Source of the DNA: Mesostigma viride
Taxonomy: Eukaryota; Streptophyta; Mesostigmatophyceae; Mesostigmatales; Mesostigmataceae
Assembly: GCA_009746045.1 (NCBI GenBank)
Contig: RPFO01000256.1
Span: 1,631,656 to 1,674,704 of the forward strand
Direction of reading: 5' to 3'
DNA: 43,049 bases
Part shown: positions 1-11,602 of the stretch, piece after piece
How positions within the stretch are numbered: the first letter of the stretch is position 1
Layout: each line of letters opens with the position of its first letter
Translations under genes and position numbers: made by a program
Notes under the pieces: model-generated
Seen by the model: the letters and a program-made list of their open reading frames with translations, nothing else
Databases searched by the model: none
Told to the model about the DNA's origin: nothing

Positions 1-247
1 CATAATCTTTTTTGGGCCCGCACAGCTAGGGGGGCCTAGGCCTCTCCGTGATTTGGAAAAAGAAGACCTCCGCCAGGCCAACCAACGGGAGGCCATGCAC
101 AGACCGCGCTCGCCGCGAGTGCCGAGTGGTGCTGCATCGTTTCCCCCAGAAGCCAGGTGTCAGATGTCAACCTCCCTTGCCGACGAGCTCAAGGACCAGC
201 TCCTTGCCCTCATGGGCCTGGTAGATGAGGTAGAACACAACTGCGTG

Positions 248-2195
248 AAGCCACGAGCCACGAGGCACGAGGTAGCCATGGCTGACGGCGGAGCTCATAA
301 CTTTCACGTTTGAGCCCCAAATTCAGCTGTGAATATCACTATCGCTTCGTCTTTCTCAGACGCACATGCTGATATAACTTTCCGAATCTAACACGCAATA
401 TATGACGAGCAAACGTCCTTTGACGCAACGCAGTTTGGCGGATGCGCTCGCCCATGAAAATGCGGCAGCTGCGGCTGCAGCTTCGCCATCAGGTCCGGCA
501 GGCAGCGGTGACACTAGTCGTGCACTGGTGGCCACCCAGCAACCTCCCGGGCTTAATGCCTCGCCATCGGCATCGCCTGACCCGAAACGCACCCGCCCAT
601 GCAGCCGACAAAAAAGGATGGTCCCGCCCCTCGGAACCGCGCTTTCGGCCCCACCCTTTCAAGGTCGATGATCACGACTGGAACAACATGTCTCCTGACG
701 ATGCTATGGACTGCATCTTCTTCGGGGACTACGCCTCGCTTTACGACCCGTGCATCCATCTCTACGACCAAGGTCGCCTCCTCTGCAGCAACGGCAGCCC
801 CTGGCTAGCCCACGGCGCCATGCTTGGCTGCCCCCGCCCCGAACTCCAGCACGCCGTCCTCAACTCCCTTCTCCATCGCTCTGACGGCGAGATCTGGGCT
901 CCATCCATCTCCGCCTCCACCCTCCGTTCCATCCTCACGGAAGCCTTTCAGCAGCACGTGACCCCCCTTGCTGCTGACGTCGCAGCAATGGGTGGCACGC
1001 TGGCTGCTGAACTTCCTCACATTTCCACCGCTGCCGCCTCCACCTCCACTGCCATTTCTGCCTCCACTGCCAACATCAAAGCCCAGCTCCTCGACCTCGA
1101 CCAACGCCTTCAAGCCACCGCCAACGCCCTTGAGAGCTTGCATGACACCGCCGGCCTCACCGCCCAGGCGGTGAAGGACATCGCCGCCCAGCCGGCGCCT
1201 GCTGGCCCGGCCGGGGATGCTCCCTCCACCTGGGCGGACTTGCTTAAGCAGCACACCACCTCCACCACCTCCACCATCTCGGCACAACTCAAGCAACAAG
1301 CCCTCGACCTTCGCGAGGAAACCGACATCGCCCGGCGCAGCCACAATGTCATCGTCAAGCACTTCGACCAGCAGGCAGGTGAGACCTCCACGAGCCTTCT
1401 TGAGGCATTTAAGCGGGACATTCTTGCCCCCATGCTACTTACTGGTGAGCTGGACATGTCGGCTGTCCGCCTCCCCCGCGCGCGGGGGAAGGCTGGCCCG
1501 GCACCCGTGCTCCTCACCTTTAAGTACATGGCGGACAAGCTGTCGTTCCTTAAATGCCGCAAGAAGCTCTCGAGGACTCGCTTCACGCTGGACGACGACT
1601 TGACCCTGGCCCAGCAACAGCGGCGACGCGAGCTATGGCCGACCTACCTTCAGCTCCGGCACAGCGCAGGGGGGAAGCCGGTATACTGGAGGGGGGCGGT
1701 CATCCACGTTGACCACAAGCCCTGGCAGCCCCCTCCTGCCACCCCAGACTAGGGAATTCATACCAGTAGTGTAGATTAGTCAGGCTTAGCCTAGCATGTG
1801 GCCCACGCGCATGTGCGCCCATAATGGCCCCCATGGATGTTGTCTACAGAATTTAGCCAAGCCCTGCCTATAACGGGACCCCCATGGATGTTGCATTAAG
1901 AATTTCGCCATATGCTATCCCATGCAGAGAGATGCTCTCTGTAGAGAAGCCATGTCCTAGCTCTTGTATAGCCATGATGATCTTCCCCACCTATATGACA
2001 GGCTCCCCTTCGCTGGGTGTTGCCTGAAACTCTGGGTGGTGCAGGTGCCCTAGTGCACCTAGAGCAAGTGTTGTTTACATTCCCACCCTTGCATGAAGTA
2101 GCTTAGAATGTATGATAGGCCATATGCCCCTTCTCTGGGCTATGTGCTACATATACTCCCAACGGAGTTATGTTACAATTCAATTCAATTCAATT
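248..2195 (+). mobile_element. ORF1-only non-LTR retroposon (element A), apparently full length
   Basis: This 1.95-kb element is bounded by the 12-bp target-site duplication CACAACTGCGTG at 236-247 and 2196-2207. It has a 5' leader (248-401), a single ORF1, a 3' UTR (1753-2170) and a tail of AATTC repeats (about 2176-2195). Another copy at 7079 (minus) begins with the same 5' leader, which supports 248 as the true 5' end. No reverse transcriptase is encoded. The 3' UTR from about 1930 onward is nearly the same as that of the reverse-transcriptase-bearing fragment at 7085-7731. This suggests mobilisation in trans. The design resembles half-L1 (HAL1) elements of mammals, by analogy only. Confidence 0.8.
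402..1752 (+). CDS. LINE-type ORF1 nucleic-acid-binding protein (frame break near 610)
   Basis: The product is about 450 residues and would act as an RNA-binding, trimerising chaperone in a retrotransposition particle, as known for L1 ORF1p. The N-terminus (MTSKRPLTQRSLADAL, from 402) is supported by the homologous start at 6928 (minus, MSRSTQRSLTAAL). The frame changes at an A6 run near 610, and the downstream frame is then open to 1752. The middle (about 1000-1300) is Ala/Ser/Thr-rich with predicted helical repeats typical of a coiled coil. The C-terminal part carries NVIVKHFD, then VRLPRARGKAGPAPVLLTF, then LDDDLTLAQQQRRRELWP and KPVYWRGAVIHVD. This is the order seen in the L1 ORF1 RRM plus C-terminal domain. 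Family assignment rests on motif pattern only. Confidence 0.7.
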
Positions 2196-3741
2196 CACAA
2201 CTGCGTGGGTGCCACCGCCTTCCCGGCACTCACGGGATGAAAGCGGCTCCCCCACCAGTCCTGCTCACCTTCCCCTCCCGTGAGGACAAGCAGCGGTTCC
2301 TCTCTCGTCCCAAGCGGTTGCACGACCTCACATGGACGCTGGACGACAACCTGACCCCCGCTCAGCAGCAGCAGCGACGCGACCCGTGTGGCCGGAATAC
2401 CAGCTCCGCCACAAGCAGGACCCCCAGAAGCCCAAGGTGTACTGGAGGGGCGGGGACCTGATGATCAACCACGAGGCTGTCGGACGCCCCCTGCGGGCTA
2501 GAATAGCTTGCATAATAGCCCTAGCTTGTATCCATTGGTAGTCACTGCCGCTATGTATGGCAGCCATGCCCAGAATGATTGCCTGGCTGTGCCAACATCC
2601 CGGCTAGTCACGTTGGAGGAGCACGTGACCTGGCCGTTGGCCGAGAAACTGACCTCGCTAAGGCACGACACTCAACACGGTGGAGGCCCGGGTCTCCAAT
2701 GTGGAAACCAAGGTCGTCCACATTGAAGCTCCAATTAACCGCAGTTCATGGCTCTGGCAGCACACCGCTGCGCAGGCATCTGAGACGCACGCTGCACTAC
2801 TGGCTAGCTTGTCTCTCCTCAACTAGGTAGAGGGCAAGTGCGGCCGCCGTGCTCATGAAGAAGCTTGACGCCATCACCGCCCACACCGAGGCCCTGGCCT
2901 CACAGGTCCCAAAGATAGCGCGGAGCAGCAGACGGCCACCATTGCATCCCAGCAACCCCGGCTGGATGCTGGCGACCTCCCGCCTATCTCTAGCTACGCG
3001 GACCTGCCAGTGCACTGACAGCGACCGCCTCAACCACCGACGCCATCGCCACGAAGCTCCAAGATCGAGCCCGCATGGCAGGCACTTGACCCAACGGGAG
3101 GCCACCAACCGCGCCCCGCCGCGACAGTACGTCTGCCGAGTGGTGCTACGTCGCCGTTCCCCCAGAAGCCAGGTGAGACGTCAACTACCCGTTGCCGACT
3201 CGTGAGCTCAAGGACCTGAGCTCCTTACCCTCATGGGCCTGGTAGGTGACTGCAGAACTGCGTGGGTGCCACCGCTTTGGCCCACTAGCTCACGTCGGGA
3301 CAAGGCGGCTCCCCCACCAGTCCTGCTCACCTTCCCCGGCTCCCGTGACGGGACAAGCAGCGGTTCCTTTCTCGTCGCAAGAGGTTGCACGACCTCACCT
3401 GGACGCTGGACGACGACCTGACCCCCGCTCAGCAGCATGCAGCAGCGACGCGACCTGTGGCCGGAATACCTCCGCCACAAGCAGGACCCCCAGAAGCCCA
3501 AGGTCAGCTAGTGTACTGGAGAGCCTGGCGGGGACCTGATGATCAACCACAAGATGTCGGTGGACGCCCCCGCAACCACAAGATGTGGCAGCGGGCTAGA
3601 ATAGCTTGTACCATAGCCCCATGCAGCTTGTATCCATTGGTAGTCACTGCCGCCATGGCAGCCATGCCCAGAATGATTGCCTAGCTGTGCCATACCTAGT
3701 CACGTGCACCGCCAACACACGGTACACAACCACAGAGCCAT

Positions 3742-5291
3742 TAATTAATTAATTAATAAGCACGTGACTGCGTCACGTGGGTGCCAATACAGAGTAAAGG
3801 AACCTTCAACCCTATATACACAGCGAGAAGGAGGGAGGGCGCCCTAGCTTCTCTCACTGCCGCAGGTGGGCAGGCCACAGAGCGCTCTCTCCACGGCATG
3901 GTGCCGGGGCGCAACACTGTGGGTGCAATACAACCAGTGCAATACCATAGGTAGGCTGACGCATAGCTTATGCTACAAATGTGAGGTGGGCTCAAGACGT
4001 CGGCTAATTAAGGCGCAAGCTGATGGCCACAAGGTGCCAGAGCTAATTGAAGGTACTATAACGCTGTGCGCTAATATCGTTTCAAGTGCTGTAATGCCTA
4101 AGCTATCCCATCATCGATTGCCCCCATCTAGACAACTAGCTGGAGTGCTCTATCCCGGGGAAGCCCGGGGGGGCTTCCACAGTTTCTTGTTGACATAGAG
4201 GTCCCCGCCCCGCCAGTACACTTGGGGCTTCTCGGGGTTGGTCTTGTGGCGGATGTAGTCGGGCCACTGATCGCGGCGTTGCTGCTGCTGGGCTGGCGTC
4301 AGGTCGTCGTCGAGCGACCAGGAGGTGTCCACCAGCTTCTTGCGGCGAGAGAGGAACCGAACTCGGGCTGTGATGTCGCTGACTTGGTGAGGACCACTGG
4401 AGGGGGCCCAGCCTTGGCCCGTGGATGGGGCAGGCGGTAGGCGCCCTGCAGTATCGCACCTGGCAGCTGCATGCGCGCCAAGAGCTGTTTCTTCAGCTCG
4501 TCGAGAAGAGAGTCTGGGGTCTCCTCCGGCAGCATGTCGAAGCGCCTGAGGATGACCCGGCAGCGGCGACGGTCGCGGTCAGCGGCCTCGCGGCGCATGT
4601 CTTCCAGCTCCTGGAGCTTGGTGGTGATGGCGGTCGTGGTAGAGGATGCCTGGCTCTTGAGCAGGTCCGCCCAGGAGGCGCGAGACTGTCGAGGGGTCAT
4701 CGCTAGCCCTACCAGCAGGTTGGGCGGCGATGGTGGCCGTTCGCTCGGCGATCTCGGGGACCTGCGTGGCCAGGGCGTCTACCTTGGCAGCAACTGCCTC
4801 AAGTTTCACGGTGCCTTGGCCGACTCAGCCTTCCACCTGGTTAAGGCGGGTGGTCACAGTGGCTGTGGCCTCGGAAACTTTGGTGGCAATGTGCTCTTGC
4901 GTAGCAGTAAACTGAGGCTGGAGCTTAAGGGCGACTCTGGCTTCAATGTTGTTGACCTTGGCCGAGAGAGTGTTGAGTGGGCCGTCAGGCGCGTTCAGGG
5001 CGGCGAGCTGCTCAGCCATCGGCGCCAGCTGCTCCGCCACTGCAGCTCGGATGGAGTCCGTGCTGGGGGAGGTGCTGCTCTGCGGGGATGCTGCAGCTGC
5101 TGTGGCTGCCCGTCTGCGCTCATGCAGGAGGCTCCTGAGGCCAGCGTAGCCAATCTGGGTGATGTCGTGGTGGGCGTCGCAGCGCAGGTAGCTGCACATG
5201 ATGACTGCCTTCAAGTACGCCTCCGGTTCTTGAAGCAGCCATTCCCAGGCGGGCTTGGTGACCTTGTCGCCAGGGGTACTAGGCAGGAAAA
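3742..5291 (-). mobile_element. ORF1-bearing non-LTR retroposon (element C), 5'-truncated
   Basis: The 11-bp duplication CACAGAGCCAT flanks it (3731-3741 and 5292-5302), so the ends are well defined. On the minus strand the reading frame is already open at the 5' end (5291), as expected for 5' truncation. The 3' UTR covers about 4150-3742. The 3' terminus is a perfect hairpin (arms CACGTGAC and GTCACGTG, loop of 3) followed by a TTAATTAA-type tail. A second copy of this 3' end occurs at 12728-12907. It is inserted in the 3' UTR of D2. Confidence 0.75.
4150..5291 (-). pseudogene. ORF1 of element C, frameshifted
   Basis: On the minus strand the frame reads through KPAWEWLLQEPEAYLKAVI and an Ala-rich, heptad-like central region. 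It then reaches CRVILRRFDMLPEETPDSLL, YRLPHPRAKAGPPPVVLT and finally SLDDDLTPAQQQQRRDQWPD followed by KPQVYWRGGDLYVNKKLWKP. These are the same blocks, in the same order, as in the ORF1 of element A. The two are diverged enough to be separate families. The reading frame shifts at least three times (near 4820, 4690 and 4350), so it is either decayed or affected by indels. Confidence 0.65.
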
Positions 5292-5599
5292 CACAGAGCC
5301 ATAGCCTTAGCTTAGTCCTTGTACGGCCATGCTACGTCCTGGCTATGCTCACATAATACTTGCCCACGCTCCTTGTTATGATATGCTCACATGGGTCATA
5401 TTGCACCCACAGATCTTGCCAGATCGTTTATCGATCGTGTCCGATAGATAGCAGCTGTGGCATGCCTCTCCGGGCATGAAGGAGAAAGCGGGTCTCTGCC
5501 CTTCCTTCCTGTTCAATGTGCACACACAGGGATTAAAAGCACTTTGGTGCTCCGTGGCTCCCCAAGTTACGGGAGCACGAGTTTAGTTAATTAATAGAT

Positions 5600-7079
5600 A
5601 GCTCCCGTCGCCGCTGTTGCTGTGCCAGCCGGTCGTCGTCCAGCGTGTAGGAAGTCCCCGAGAGCTTCTTGCGGCATATAAGAATTAAGAAACGACAGCT
5701 TATCCGCCATGTACTTAAGGTAATGTGAGGAGCAGGGCGGGGGCCGGACCAGCGCGCGCGGGAAAGGCGGAAAGCCGACATCCGCAGCTCACCAGTGAGT
5801 TGCATGCATGGGGGTAAGAATGTCGAGCTTAAATGCTATGGCAAGAGACTCCGAGTACCCGGCTGGTCGAAGTGCTTGACGATGACCGTTGTGGCTGCGC
5901 TTGGTGAGGTCGGCGCCTCCTCGCGGAGGTTGAGCGCCGGTGTGTTGCTGGAGCTAGCTCAGTGTGCCGCGATGGTGCCGAGGTGGTGGACTCAGGTGGT
6001 GGAGGTGGTGGAGGTGGTGGAGGTGGTGGAGGTGGTGGAGGTGGTGTGGTGCTTAAGCAATGATGTCCGCCCAGGTCTGGGGAGGAGCATCGCCTGCCGG
6101 GCCAGCCGGGGGGCTGGCTTGTCCTTCACCGCCTGGGCGCCGGTGAGGCCTGCGGTGTTCTGCAGAACCTCGATAGCGATGGAGTTGTCCTTAAGACGCT
6201 GGTCGATGTCGCGGAGCTGGGCGGTGATGGAGTCGACGGTGGAGGCGGAGGGGGGGGGGGGGGGGGCGATGAGGGCGGCGGTGGCGGTGGGGATGGTGGG
6301 GAGCTCAGCAGCCAGCGTGCGACCCACGGCTGCCACATCTGCAGCAATGGGCGTCACGTGCTGTGAGAGGGCGGCGTGCAGGTGGTGGACGAAGGTGGAT
6401 TCGGTAATGGGGGCGGGGTGAAGAAGGTCCTCGGCCGAGCGCTTAGTGAGGGTAAAGAGAGCTGCGAGCTGAAGGCGGGGGCGAGACCAGCCGGCCAGGT
6501 TGGTCAACGAGTCTGATACGCGGTGGGAATACCGGCCGTCAGCTCGGTTGCGGAAAGACTGGGTGTTGAAATGGAGTTGATGGCACAGGGCCAGCAGTCA
6601 CTGAGGCGTGTGACCCGTAAAACACGAGCTCCAGTATCTTCATGGGTGGCATGTCGAAAAAGGCAGGCCTGTTGGCGTCGAAGATGGTAAAGAGCCTATC
6701 AACGTCAAAATCACGCTCAGACCAGCCAGGTTCGCCTGGGCGACTGCGCTTTGTTGGATCAGGCGATGCAGAGGGCGAGGAAAGCCCGGGAGGGTACTGG
6801 GCGACCACCAGTGCTCGACTAGTGTCACCACTGCCTTCCGGCCCTGATGGCGAAGCTGCAGCCGGAGCTGCAGACGTATTTTCATTGCCGAGCGCAGCCG
6901 TCAGGCTGCGTTGCGTCGATCGGCTCATCGTATATTGCGTAATAGCGTCGGAAAATTATATCAGCATGTGCGTCTTAGAAAGCTGACCGGAAGCGATTGT
7001 GATATTCACGACTAAATTCGGTGCTTAAACGTGAAAGTTATGAGCTCCGCCGTCAGCCATGGCTACCTCGTGGCTCGTG
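5600..7079 (-). pseudogene. A-family ORF1 element, 3'-truncated
   Basis: On the minus strand this copy starts with the same 5' leader as element A (about 7079-6930). ATG at 6928 begins MSRSTQRSLTAALGNE. The body decays into several frames. The block LDDDRLAQQQRRREL ends abruptly at about 5605, where the 3' tail of D2 begins. A run of GGT/GGA triplets at 5992-6050 encodes a Thr/Ser-rich stretch that is longer than in element A (a small coding minisatellite). A G14 run lies near 6250. It is probably the original target into which D2 inserted, but I cannot verify a duplication because the left end is outside the window. Confidence 0.6.
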
Positions 7080-7084
7080 AGAGT

Positions 7085-7731
7085 GGATTGAATTGAATTG
7101 AATTGAATTGTAACATAACTCCGTTGGGAGTATATGTAGCACATAGCCCAGAGAAGGGGCATATGGCCTATCATACATTCTAAGCTACTTCCTGCAAGGG
7201 TGGGAATGTAAACAACACTTGCTCTAGGTGCACGAGGGCACCTGCACCACCCAGAGTTTCAGGCAACACCCAGCGAAGGGGAGCCTGTCATAGGTGGGGA
7301 AGATCAGCACAGCTATACAAAAGCTAGGGCATGGCTTCTCAGCAGGGAGTGACCCCCTGCATGGGCACGGCATAATTAAATAAAGCTAGGTATCATCTGG
7401 AGGGTGGCTCATCATAGGCACACATGTACATGACTAAAAAGGCTAGGCCGAAGCTGGTATAGTGCCTGTAGTAGGCGGGCATGTACAAGGCCACTTTCTA
7501 ACTATTCTACACTACTGCTGTAATCCCCTAGGCTGGGGCTGGAGTTGCTGGGGCCGCGGTGGTCGAGGGGGTCGCTGTGAGAGTGGATGCGGTGTTCAAA
7601 CTGGGCTGGGACCACTAGGTCGACCAGCAACATCTGGGTGTAGTTCGTGACAGGTTTCCCTACCCTTTTGGGAATGCCCTTGGGGCCAGGCCAGGTCAGA
7701 ATGTGCCGCCCTGGCTGGCCAAGCCGCTGGA
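7085..7731 (-). mobile_element. 5'-truncated LINE with reverse-transcriptase C-terminus and A-type 3' end
   Basis: On the minus strand, 7731-7502 encodes the last ~75 residues of a LINE ORF2, including QPGRHILTWPGPKG. This aligns with PAQPGRHLLTWAGPSD of the LINE fragment at 17010-17645. The 3' UTR runs from 7501 to about 7111. Its distal ~240 bp (from about 7330) match the 3' UTR of the ORF1-only element A. The 3' end has CTCCCAACGGAG, TTATGTTAC and a tail of AATTC repeats at 7087-7110. This is the only place in the window where an A-type 3' end is joined to reverse-transcriptase coding sequence. Confidence 0.7.
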
Positions 7732-7740
7732 CGGAGTTAT

Positions 7741-7796
7741 GTTCCTAATTAATTAATTAATTAATTAATTAATTAATTAATTAAATAATTAATTAA
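7741..7796. repeat. (TTAA/AATT)n simple repeat
   Basis: About 50 bp of AATTAATT repeats lie between the LINE fragment on the left and the piggyBac-like element on the right. The same short tetranucleotide repeat forms the 3' tail of B- and C-type retroposons elsewhere here. It may be a retroposon tail, and it also offers many TTAA target sites. Confidence 0.8.
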
Positions 7797-7799
7797 CCC

Positions 7800-9884
7800 T
7801 TAACCCTTAAACTGTACTGAGTCCGTTTTCGTGGCGCCAGTTGAACTCGCGCCACTCTAACGGACTGAGTTTGTGGCAGAACCAGGCGCCGCGCCAATAA
7901 TAATTTAACGGTCAAACCTGGGGGGATCGAAAGATCTAGACGTAAGCTATGCCTGGCGCTATTCAGACCGTATTTTGGACACCTGGCCAGGGAGATATGC
8001 TTGAGCAAAGTTAGGGGGGTACCATGGTCCAACGGGACCGACGTGCATGAAAAATATTGACGCGCACGGCTATGGCGGTGCACACAACTGACTGGTACGA
8101 GAGAATGGCTTGACATAATGGACTCAAATTTTGTAGGCATGATTTTCAAGTCCTAAAAACGTTTTATCCCCAGCCATGGAACGTTTGAAGATGCGTAGAT
8201 GGGTCATCGGGGTGCTGGTTGGCGCAGCAAATCATGTCAGCGGCCAGGCGGTGACAGTGCGAGTGCTGCATGTTGCTAGGCGGAAATTTTCGAGGTATTT
8301 GCGCATGGATAAACCTTTGACGTCGTTCCCAACCAGATTTGCTAGAATTGGCAGCCAGGAAAGGCTCGAGGCTACGTCCATGAATCGGGCGTGCTGGCTC
8401 CCGCAGGAAAGGTAATCTGCTGTTCCGACCTGGTACGTTCTAGCCTCCTAGCGTGTTCCGTTAACCGTATATGGTTGTATTATCGTTTATAACTAATATC
8501 AGGGTTATAATCGAGGGCTTGTGATTGTCATTTTGTTGTTTTGCTCCCTCTACGCATCGGCTTGTCATAGTTGTGGAATACCATCAGGTCAAGCAGATTT
8601 TGGACCATGTTTGGTCGCTGTTAGCTGAGGCTGCAACGGAAATAGCGTGATAACGGTTGGTATTGGTTAGTAATATGGTAAAGGTGATTACCCAATGCTT
8701 TTCCTGGCTCAAACAGCCCGAGACAAGTTCTTTTCTGACCAGTTTTAGGCATGGCTTCTTGTTTTGCTGGCCAACGCCCACCTTCTGATTTTGCATCCAT
8801 TGCATGTGACAAACATGGAGATACCCAATACCTGTTTGCATGGAAGCATTACCAACTTGTTCATTTTGTTTACTTTATTGTTGCAAAGAACGTGGAGGTG
8901 TTTTGTCATTCATCGGGTGGGTTAGTGATGTAGCTCCTTGCCACCCCTTTGACGCGCGCTTGAGGCCTTTCACCTATTTTTTAGCATGGTCTTGTGTCTT
9001 ATATGCTGGCTTATCTCAGCTTCCACGCTGGGCCAGTGGCTGGCCTCGACGACGACAACGCCCGCCGCCAGCGTGCCATGCAGCCCTTGTCAGCCCGCAG
9101 CCCGGCTGGCCGCGCATGGGCTGAGGCCAATGGCCGCACGACCCGCACGTTGGCAGCTGGCACCCAGCTGACAGGGCCTTGTAGGAGGCAGGATCTGCGC
9201 ACCCAGAGGCGCAATCCGTAGTTTGGCACATAGCCAGGTAGCCCAATTGACAGTTAGCTACACCCTTGGCTAGTCTTGCGCTATGTATACCGCACGCGCG
9301 CGCTAGTGCCATTTTGGCCCCTTGCGGCATGTTGGCATGTGTTATATGGCATGGTCTCTTGTTTTATCACCTGGGTATGGTGCATGATGCCCAATTGGGC
9401 ATCCCTTGTTGTTTCATGCCAAGTGGAATAAAGTTTTGTGTTGTTATGCTACCATTTATACCCCTGCCAGCTGGCACCGTTATAACGGTGCCAGCTGGCT
9501 TTGGCCATTTTGTAGCTAGCGTCCACAGTTTTGTGACATTTCATGTTGTGAATGGATTGATGGCATGTCTATGATTATAATAACCTGCCTTTAAAAGGCC
9601 AGGGCCAACTGATTTGTGTAAATGGTCGATAATGCATTATATATGTCTCCAACCCCATGTGCACTGTACCCCCCTGAGGGGGGTGCTATTTTTAGCAGGT
9701 GTAGGGGCAGTAGGGCATGGATATGTGACCAACCAAATTTCCCAAACATTATTTGATATAAAAGCATGCTTGGTTCCAAGGGTGGGCCAGAAAATGTTAT
9801 TTGGCTAGTTACTCTCAGGCGCACAAAGATGTACCCAAACTCAGTCCGTTCTCGTGGTTCGAGTTTTGACAGTTGAAGGGTTAA
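7800..9884. mobile_element. Non-autonomous piggyBac-like element, unit 1
   Basis: It is bounded by TTAA at 7800-7803 and 9881-9884. The ends read TTAACCCTTAAACTGT at the left and, inverted, TTAACCCTTCAACTGT at the right. TTAA targets with CCC...GGG termini are the hallmark of piggyBac-type DNA transposons. Next to the left end is a long near-perfect hairpin with arms GAGTCCGTT and AACGGACT enclosing TGGCGC...GCGCCA. The interior is AT-rich with no transposase-like reading frame. A GC-rich block at about 9010-9340 is absent from unit 2 and is probably a later insertion. Confidence 0.65.
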
Positions 9885-11602
9885 ATGGTACTGAGTCCGT
9901 TTTCGTGGCTCCAGTTGAAGTCCTACCACTCTAACGGACGGAGTTTGTGGCAGAACCAGGCGCCGCGCCAAAAATAATTTAACGGTCAAACCTGGGGGTA
10001 TCGATAGATCTAGACGTACTCTATGCCTGGCACTATTCAGACCGTACTTTGGACAACTGGCCAGGGAGATATACTCAATCAAAGTTGGGGGGGTACCATG
10101 GTCAAACGGGACCGACGTGAGTGAAAATAATTGACGTCCGCGGCTATGGCGGTGCAGGCAAATGACTGGTACGAGAGCATGGCTTGGAATTTCGAACTCA
10201 AAATTTGTAGTCATTATCCTTGATTGTTAGAAAGGTTATATCTCTGGCCGTGAAGCGTCTGGATGTGCGCAAGTATGTCTCTAGGTTCTAATCGGTGCAG
10301 CAGATCCTGTCAGCGGCCAGGCGGTGACAGTGCGTATGCTACCTGTTGTTCGGAAGCAAACGTCCATATATTTGCGCGTGGATAAACTTGTTACGTTATT
10401 CTTGACATGTTTTATTAGCGATGACGGCCAGGAAAGGTTCGAGGCTGTGTCCGTGAGGTGGGAGTGATGGCTCCCGCACAGCAGGTAATCTGCAGTTTCG
10501 ACCTGGTACGTATTAACATGTTAGCGTTTATACATTGCAGTACCAAGTCGTCCTATCGTTTATAAACTAGTTGTAGACATGTAATCGATGGTTTTTGCTT
10601 GTCGTTTTGTTGCTTTAGTGCTTGTACGCGTTCGCTTGTGATGGTTGGGGAATACCACTATGTCACGCAGATTTTGGACCAGATTTGATTGCTATTAGCT
10701 GAGGCTTCAACGAAACCAGTGAAGTAGCGTTTGTTATTGTCTCAAAACATGGTGGGCTTGATAACGGGATGCTTTTCCCTGCACAGACATAGCGAGACAA
10801 GTGGTTTTCTGGCCAGCTCTAGGCATTGCTTCTTGGTTTGCTGGCCCAAGTTATCCTTGTGCTTGTGCGTCCATAGTGCATGCAAGAAACATGAATGGCC
10901 GGGGCATGCTTGCATGGAAGCATAACCAGGTTAGTTCTTTTGTTTTTTCTATCATTGCCAATCATTGGAATTGCTTTATAGTGTGTTGGATGCATTGATA
11001 ATGTAGCTCCTTGTGAACCCCTTCTACGCTTGGTTTTGGGCCTTGGCACAAGCTTTACACTTGTTGTATAGCATGCTGTTGTGATTTTTAAGCTGGAAAT
11101 GTGTTTGGGAATCCATGTGTGGCCATCTATGATGTTTTGTACCACGTTGGAATTGAATGCCCATACGGTAGTGCTAGCAAAACACCCCCAAATAACTGCA
11201 CCCGTTATAACGGTCTGAGCTATTTTGGGCTGTATGCTAGCTAGCCTGTGCAGTTCTATGGCATGTCATGTTGTGAATGCATCTATGGCATGCCTGTGAT
11301 TATCTTTAACTCCCCTCAAAGGGCCAGGGTCATCAGATTTTGAGAAATGGTCCATATTGCATTATATATCTCTTGAACCCCATCTGCACCGTACCCCCTT
11401 GGGGGGGGTGCTATTTATAGCAGCTGTGCATGGGGCATAGATATGTGACCAATGACATGACCCCAAAGTTATTTGATATAAAAGCATCCTTGGTTCCAAG
11501 GGTGGGCCAGAAAATGTTATTTGGCTAGATACTCTCATACTTACTAAGATACCCATACTCAGTCCGTTCTGGTGGTTCCAGTTGACACCATTTAAGGGTT
11601 AA
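9881..11602. mobile_element. Non-autonomous piggyBac-like element, unit 2
   Basis: This copy is homologous to unit 1 along most of its length: terminal hairpin region, the block CCAGGCGGTGACAGTGCG near 10316, and the 3' subterminal block CTCAGTCCGTTCT near 11558. It ends in AAGGG-TTAA at 11594-11602. It abuts unit 1 at a single shared TTAA (9881-9884) and has lost the left CCC terminus. It is about 1.7 kb and codes for no recognisable protein. The tandem arrangement suggests insertion at the TTAA of the first copy, or unequal exchange. Confidence 0.6.

Larger units (their letters stand above)
1..2620 (+). pseudogene. Old LINE-type ORF1 copy (D1), split by a younger element
   Basis: Positions 1-247 and 2208-2620 are two halves of one degenerate ORF1 copy. 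They join across the 12-bp duplication CACAACTGCGTG (236-247 and 2196-2207). The left half reads in part ADELKDQLLALMGLVDE. The right half reads PPPVLLTFPSREDKQRF and then WTLDDNLTPAQQQQRRD. Both are diagnostic of the C-terminal half of L1-like ORF1 RNA-binding proteins. Several stops and frameshifts make it non-functional. The 3' UTR (about 2500-2615) is repeated in copy D2 at about 3595-3700. The 5' end lies outside the window. Confidence 0.7.
2620..5597 (+). mobile_element. Second degenerate ORF1 element (D2), interrupted by element C
   Basis: ORF1 remnants run from about 2620 to 3560 (for example WTLDDDLTPAQQHAAATRP), followed by a 3' UTR at 3560-3741 that resumes at 5292 after element C. 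The 3' end near 5555-5597 shows CTCCCC...GGGAGCACGAG followed by a short TTAATTAAT tail. This is the same 3' terminus as the other B-type LINE ends in the window. The junction with D1 at about 2615 jumps from 3' UTR back into ORF1 sequence, so D1 and D2 probably arose by partial tandem duplication or insertion in the same place. No intact reading frame remains. Confidence 0.6.

Noticed and set aside
7790-7812. Telomere-like CCCTTAA repeats
   Set aside because: Only two to three units occur, and they coincide with the TTAA-CCC end of a transposon-like element.
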